A stretch of 64,000 nucleotides of DNA, from the NCBI RefSeq assembly GCF_002086485.1, contig NZ_MVHF01000035.1, forward strand, positions 1 through 64,000. Reading direction: 5' to 3'. The notes beneath the pieces were generated by a model, which saw only the letters and a list, made by a program, of their open reading frames with translations, was not told the DNA's origin and did not search any database. Below, in pieces: positions 62,291-64,000 of the stretch (the first letter of the stretch is position 1; the number at the start of each line of letters is the position of its first letter). The stretch comes from Mycobacterium aquaticum. Lineage in GTDB: Bacteria > Actinomycetota > Actinomycetes > Mycobacteriales > Mycobacteriaceae. The position numbers and the translations under genes are program-made.

Positions 62291-63478
62291 GTGCGCACCG
62301 TTGAAGAGCATCAGAGCGTCGTCGCCGGGTTGTTCAAAACGCGTGCGCCACAACAATTGCCGCTGGCGCGCACGTTGGGTTTGGCACTCGCCGCCGACGT
62401 GGTCGCCCCGCTGTCGTTACCCGGCTTCGACAACTCGGCCATGGACGGCTACGCCGTCGTCGCCTCCGACCTCGCCGATGCCACCGACACGCACCCGGTG
62501 CGGCTTCCGGTCGCCGAGGACATCCCGGCAGGCCGCACCGACCCGCTGACACTCAAACCCGGTACCGCACATCGGATCATGACCGGCGCACCGCTGCCGA
62601 CGGGCGCAACCGCCGTCGTCCCGGTGGAATCCACCGATGGCGCCACCGACACCGTGACCATCCGGGCGTCGGTGCGGCCCGGTCAGCACATCCGCACCGC
62701 GGGCGAAGACGTCACGGCGGGCACCACGGTGCTGCAGGCCGGCCAGTTGGTCACCCCGGCGGCGCTCGGTCTGGCTGCCGCGCTGGGCCTGCCCGATCTG
62801 CTGGTGGTCCCGCCGCAGCGGGTGCTGGTGATGTCGACGGGCACCGAGCTGGTGGCGCCAGGCATCCCGCTGCTGCCCGGCCAGATCTATGAGTCGAACG
62901 CGGTGATGCTGGCCGCGGCGGTCCGCGATGCCGGAGCCGAGGTGACCGTCGCGCCGATGTCGGCCGACGACGTCGACACCTTCCGCACCACCCTGGCCGC
63001 GCATGCCGCCGACGTCGACCTGATCGTCACCACGGGCGGGGTCAGCGCCGGCGCTTATGAGGTGGTCAAAGATGCACTGGCCGACCAGATCGAGTTCGTC
63101 AAGGTCGCCATGCAGCCGGGCATGCCGCAGGGCTCGGGCATGGTCGACGGCACTCCGATCGTCACCCTGCCGGGCAACCCCGTCAGCGCCCTGGTGTCCT
63201 TCGAGGTGTTCATCAGGGGCCCGCTGCGGGCCGCGATGGGCCATCCCCTGCCGGACCGGCCGCGCCGTGCCGCGTTTCTGACCGAGGATCTGACCTCGCC
63301 GCGCGGGAAACGACAGTTCCGCCGCGGGGTGCTGATCGGCGACACCGTGAGCAGCTACGGTCCCCCGGCGTCGCATCACCTGCGCTGGCTGGCCTCGGCG
63401 AACTGCCTGCTCGAGATCGATGAGGACGTCACCGAACTGGCCGCCGGTGCACCCGTTCCGGTCTGGGATCTCAGATAA
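62291..63478 (+). CDS. moeA: Molybdopterin molybdenumtransferase MoeA
   Basis: Inserts molybdenum into molybdopterin during cofactor synthesis. The 395-residue product from GTG 62291 (VRTVEEHQSVV) has LPGFDNSAMDGYA, MSTGTELV and LPGNPVSA, the MoeA signatures. A GTG at 62282 is an alternative start. In M. tuberculosis moeA2 (Rv0438c) precedes psd, as here with a 24-base gap. Confidence 0.93.
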   Translation: MRTVEEHQSVVAGLFKTRAPQQLPLARTLGLALAADVVAPLSLPGFDNSAMDGYAVVASDLADATDTHPVRLPVAEDIPAGRTDPLTLKPGTAHRIMTGAPLPTGATAVVPVESTDGATDTVTIRASVRPGQHIRTAGEDVTAGTTVLQAGQLVTPAALGLAAALGLPDLLVVPPQRVLVMSTGTELVAPGIPLLPGQIYESNAVMLAAAVRDAGAEVTVAPMSADDVDTFRTTLAAHAADVDLIVTTGGVSAGAYEVVKDALADQIEFVKVAMQPGMPQGSGMVDGTPIVTLPGNPVSALVSFEVFIRGPLRAAMGHPLPDRPRRAAFLTEDLTSPRGKRQFRRGVLIGDTVSSYGPPASHHLRWLASANCLLEIDEDVTELAAGAPVPVWDLR

Positions 63479-63502
63479 CCCGGCGCACGTAGAATCCTCC
63501 CG

Positions 63503-64000
63503 ATGGCCAGACGCCCCGACCTCCAATCCGGTCCAGAACGCCTTGTGGCGCTGGTGCGATCCAGCGTTCCGCCCATGCATTCCGCGGGCCTGCCGTTCGT
63601 CGGCGCGAGCCTTGCTATCGCCGCCCTGGGACGCAATCACCGCTGGATACGGCGCACCGGACTGCTCGCGGCGGGTGCGAACGCCGCCTTCTTCCGGCAT
63701 CCGCACCGGGTGCCCCCGACCCGCCCCGGTGTGGTGGTCTCACCCGCCGACGGCCTGGTGTGCCTGATCCAGGACTCCGTGCCGCCCGCCGAGCTGGGTT
63801 TGCCGGCCACCCCGTTGCCTCGGGTCAGCATCTTCCTGTCGGTGCTCGACGCCCACGTGCAGCGGGCCCCGATCGGCGGCGAGGTGGTGGCCGTGCAGCA
63901 CCGGCCCGGCCGGTTCCACTCGGCGGAACTGGAAGCGGCCAGCGAAGACAACGAGCGCAACAGCGTGGTGATCCGCACGCCCGAAGGGGCCCAGGTGATC
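63503..64000 (+). CDS. psd: Phosphatidylserine decarboxylase, 3' end outside window
   Basis: The first 166 codons of Psd, which converts phosphatidylserine to phosphatidylethanolamine at the membrane. ATG at 63503 (MARRPDLQSG). Visible are FFRHPHRVPPTRPGVVVSPADG and RVSIFLSVLDAHVQRAP, both strongly conserved in Psd. The C-terminal LGST-type processing site is beyond the window. It follows moeA as in Rv0438c-Rv0437c. Confidence 0.93.
   Translation, partial: MARRPDLQSGPERLVALVRSSVPPMHSAGLPFVGASLAIAALGRNHRWIRRTGLLAAGANAAFFRHPHRVPPTRPGVVVSPADGLVCLIQDSVPPAELGLPATPLPRVSIFLSVLDAHVQRAPIGGEVVAVQHRPGRFHSAELEAASEDNERNSVVIRTPEGAQVI

Overview
The window is high-GC actinobacterial DNA with GTG and TTG starts, tightly packed genes and many 1- or 4-base stop/start overlaps. 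The content is typical of a rapidly growing mycobacterium (Mycolicibacterium, near M. smegmatis): HbhA, a UmaA-type mycolate methyltransferase, RamB, Icl, GroEL2 preceded by CIRCE elements, an Mce-associated-type membrane protein pair and a PE-PPE-domain esterase. The organism call rests on gene identity and order recalled from M. tuberculosis, not on a database search.

Left arm (1-20.1 kb). Gene order follows M. tuberculosis Rv0479c back to Rv0457c: DUF2993 membrane protein, deoC, DUF2599 secreted protein, DUF2516 protein, hbhA, XRE regulator, DUF445 protein, TetR, umaA, fadB2, icl, acyl-ACP thioesterase, ramB, CMD protein, small membrane protein, lpdC, DUF779 protein, aldehyde dehydrogenase and an S9 peptidase. 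Two genes interrupt this order: a PPK2-type polyphosphate kinase, and a DUF559 nuclease-like gene flanked on both sides by palindromic elements with a conserved 11-base loop. A third copy of the element follows ramB. A perfect 6 x 36 bp tandem repeat sits directly after the icl stop codon. A RamB-like box lies upstream of icl.

Accessory catabolic island (20.2-38.5 kb). A C26 gamma-glutamyl hydrolase, a MarR regulator, an APC permease, a glutamine-synthetase-like ligase, a flavin/[2Fe-2S] reductase, a Rieske-oxygenase homologue, a divergent P450, an acetoacetate-decarboxylase-like protein, an aldehyde dehydrogenase, a LigB-type extradiol dioxygenase, an FAH hydrolase/isomerase, an LLM monooxygenase, a class-I amidotransferase, an SDR, a second permease, an MBL-fold lipoprotein and an enoyl-CoA hydratase follow one another with operon-like spacing. 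Three intergenic regions in the island share a 20-bp palindrome, ATCGTTCG-N4-CGAACGAT, which suggests one MarR-controlled regulon. The gene set fits capture of an amine by gamma-glutamylation followed by meta-cleavage of a homoprotocatechuate-like catechol; the substrate is inferred. The Rieske protein has lost three of four cluster ligands and one iron ligand.

Middle and right arm (38.5-64 kb). A DUF1622 protein, a membrane protein, a second PPK2, a second aldehyde dehydrogenase, a PAP2 phosphatase, a DinB-like protein, an Mce-associated-type pair, a VOC protein, a D-aminoacylase-like amidohydrolase with a PPOX protein, and the PE-PPE esterase lead to groEL2. Beyond groEL2 are an LLM protein, a TetR/SDR divergent pair, a polysaccharide deacetylase, a cupin, a helicase, a HAD phosphatase, two bacterial PH-domain proteins, a second SDR, a ThrE-type exporter, moeA, and the start of psd, which runs off the window. 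The last part again follows the M. tuberculosis order (Rv0439c-Rv0437c). No tRNA, rRNA, CRISPR array, insertion sequence or prophage was recognised.
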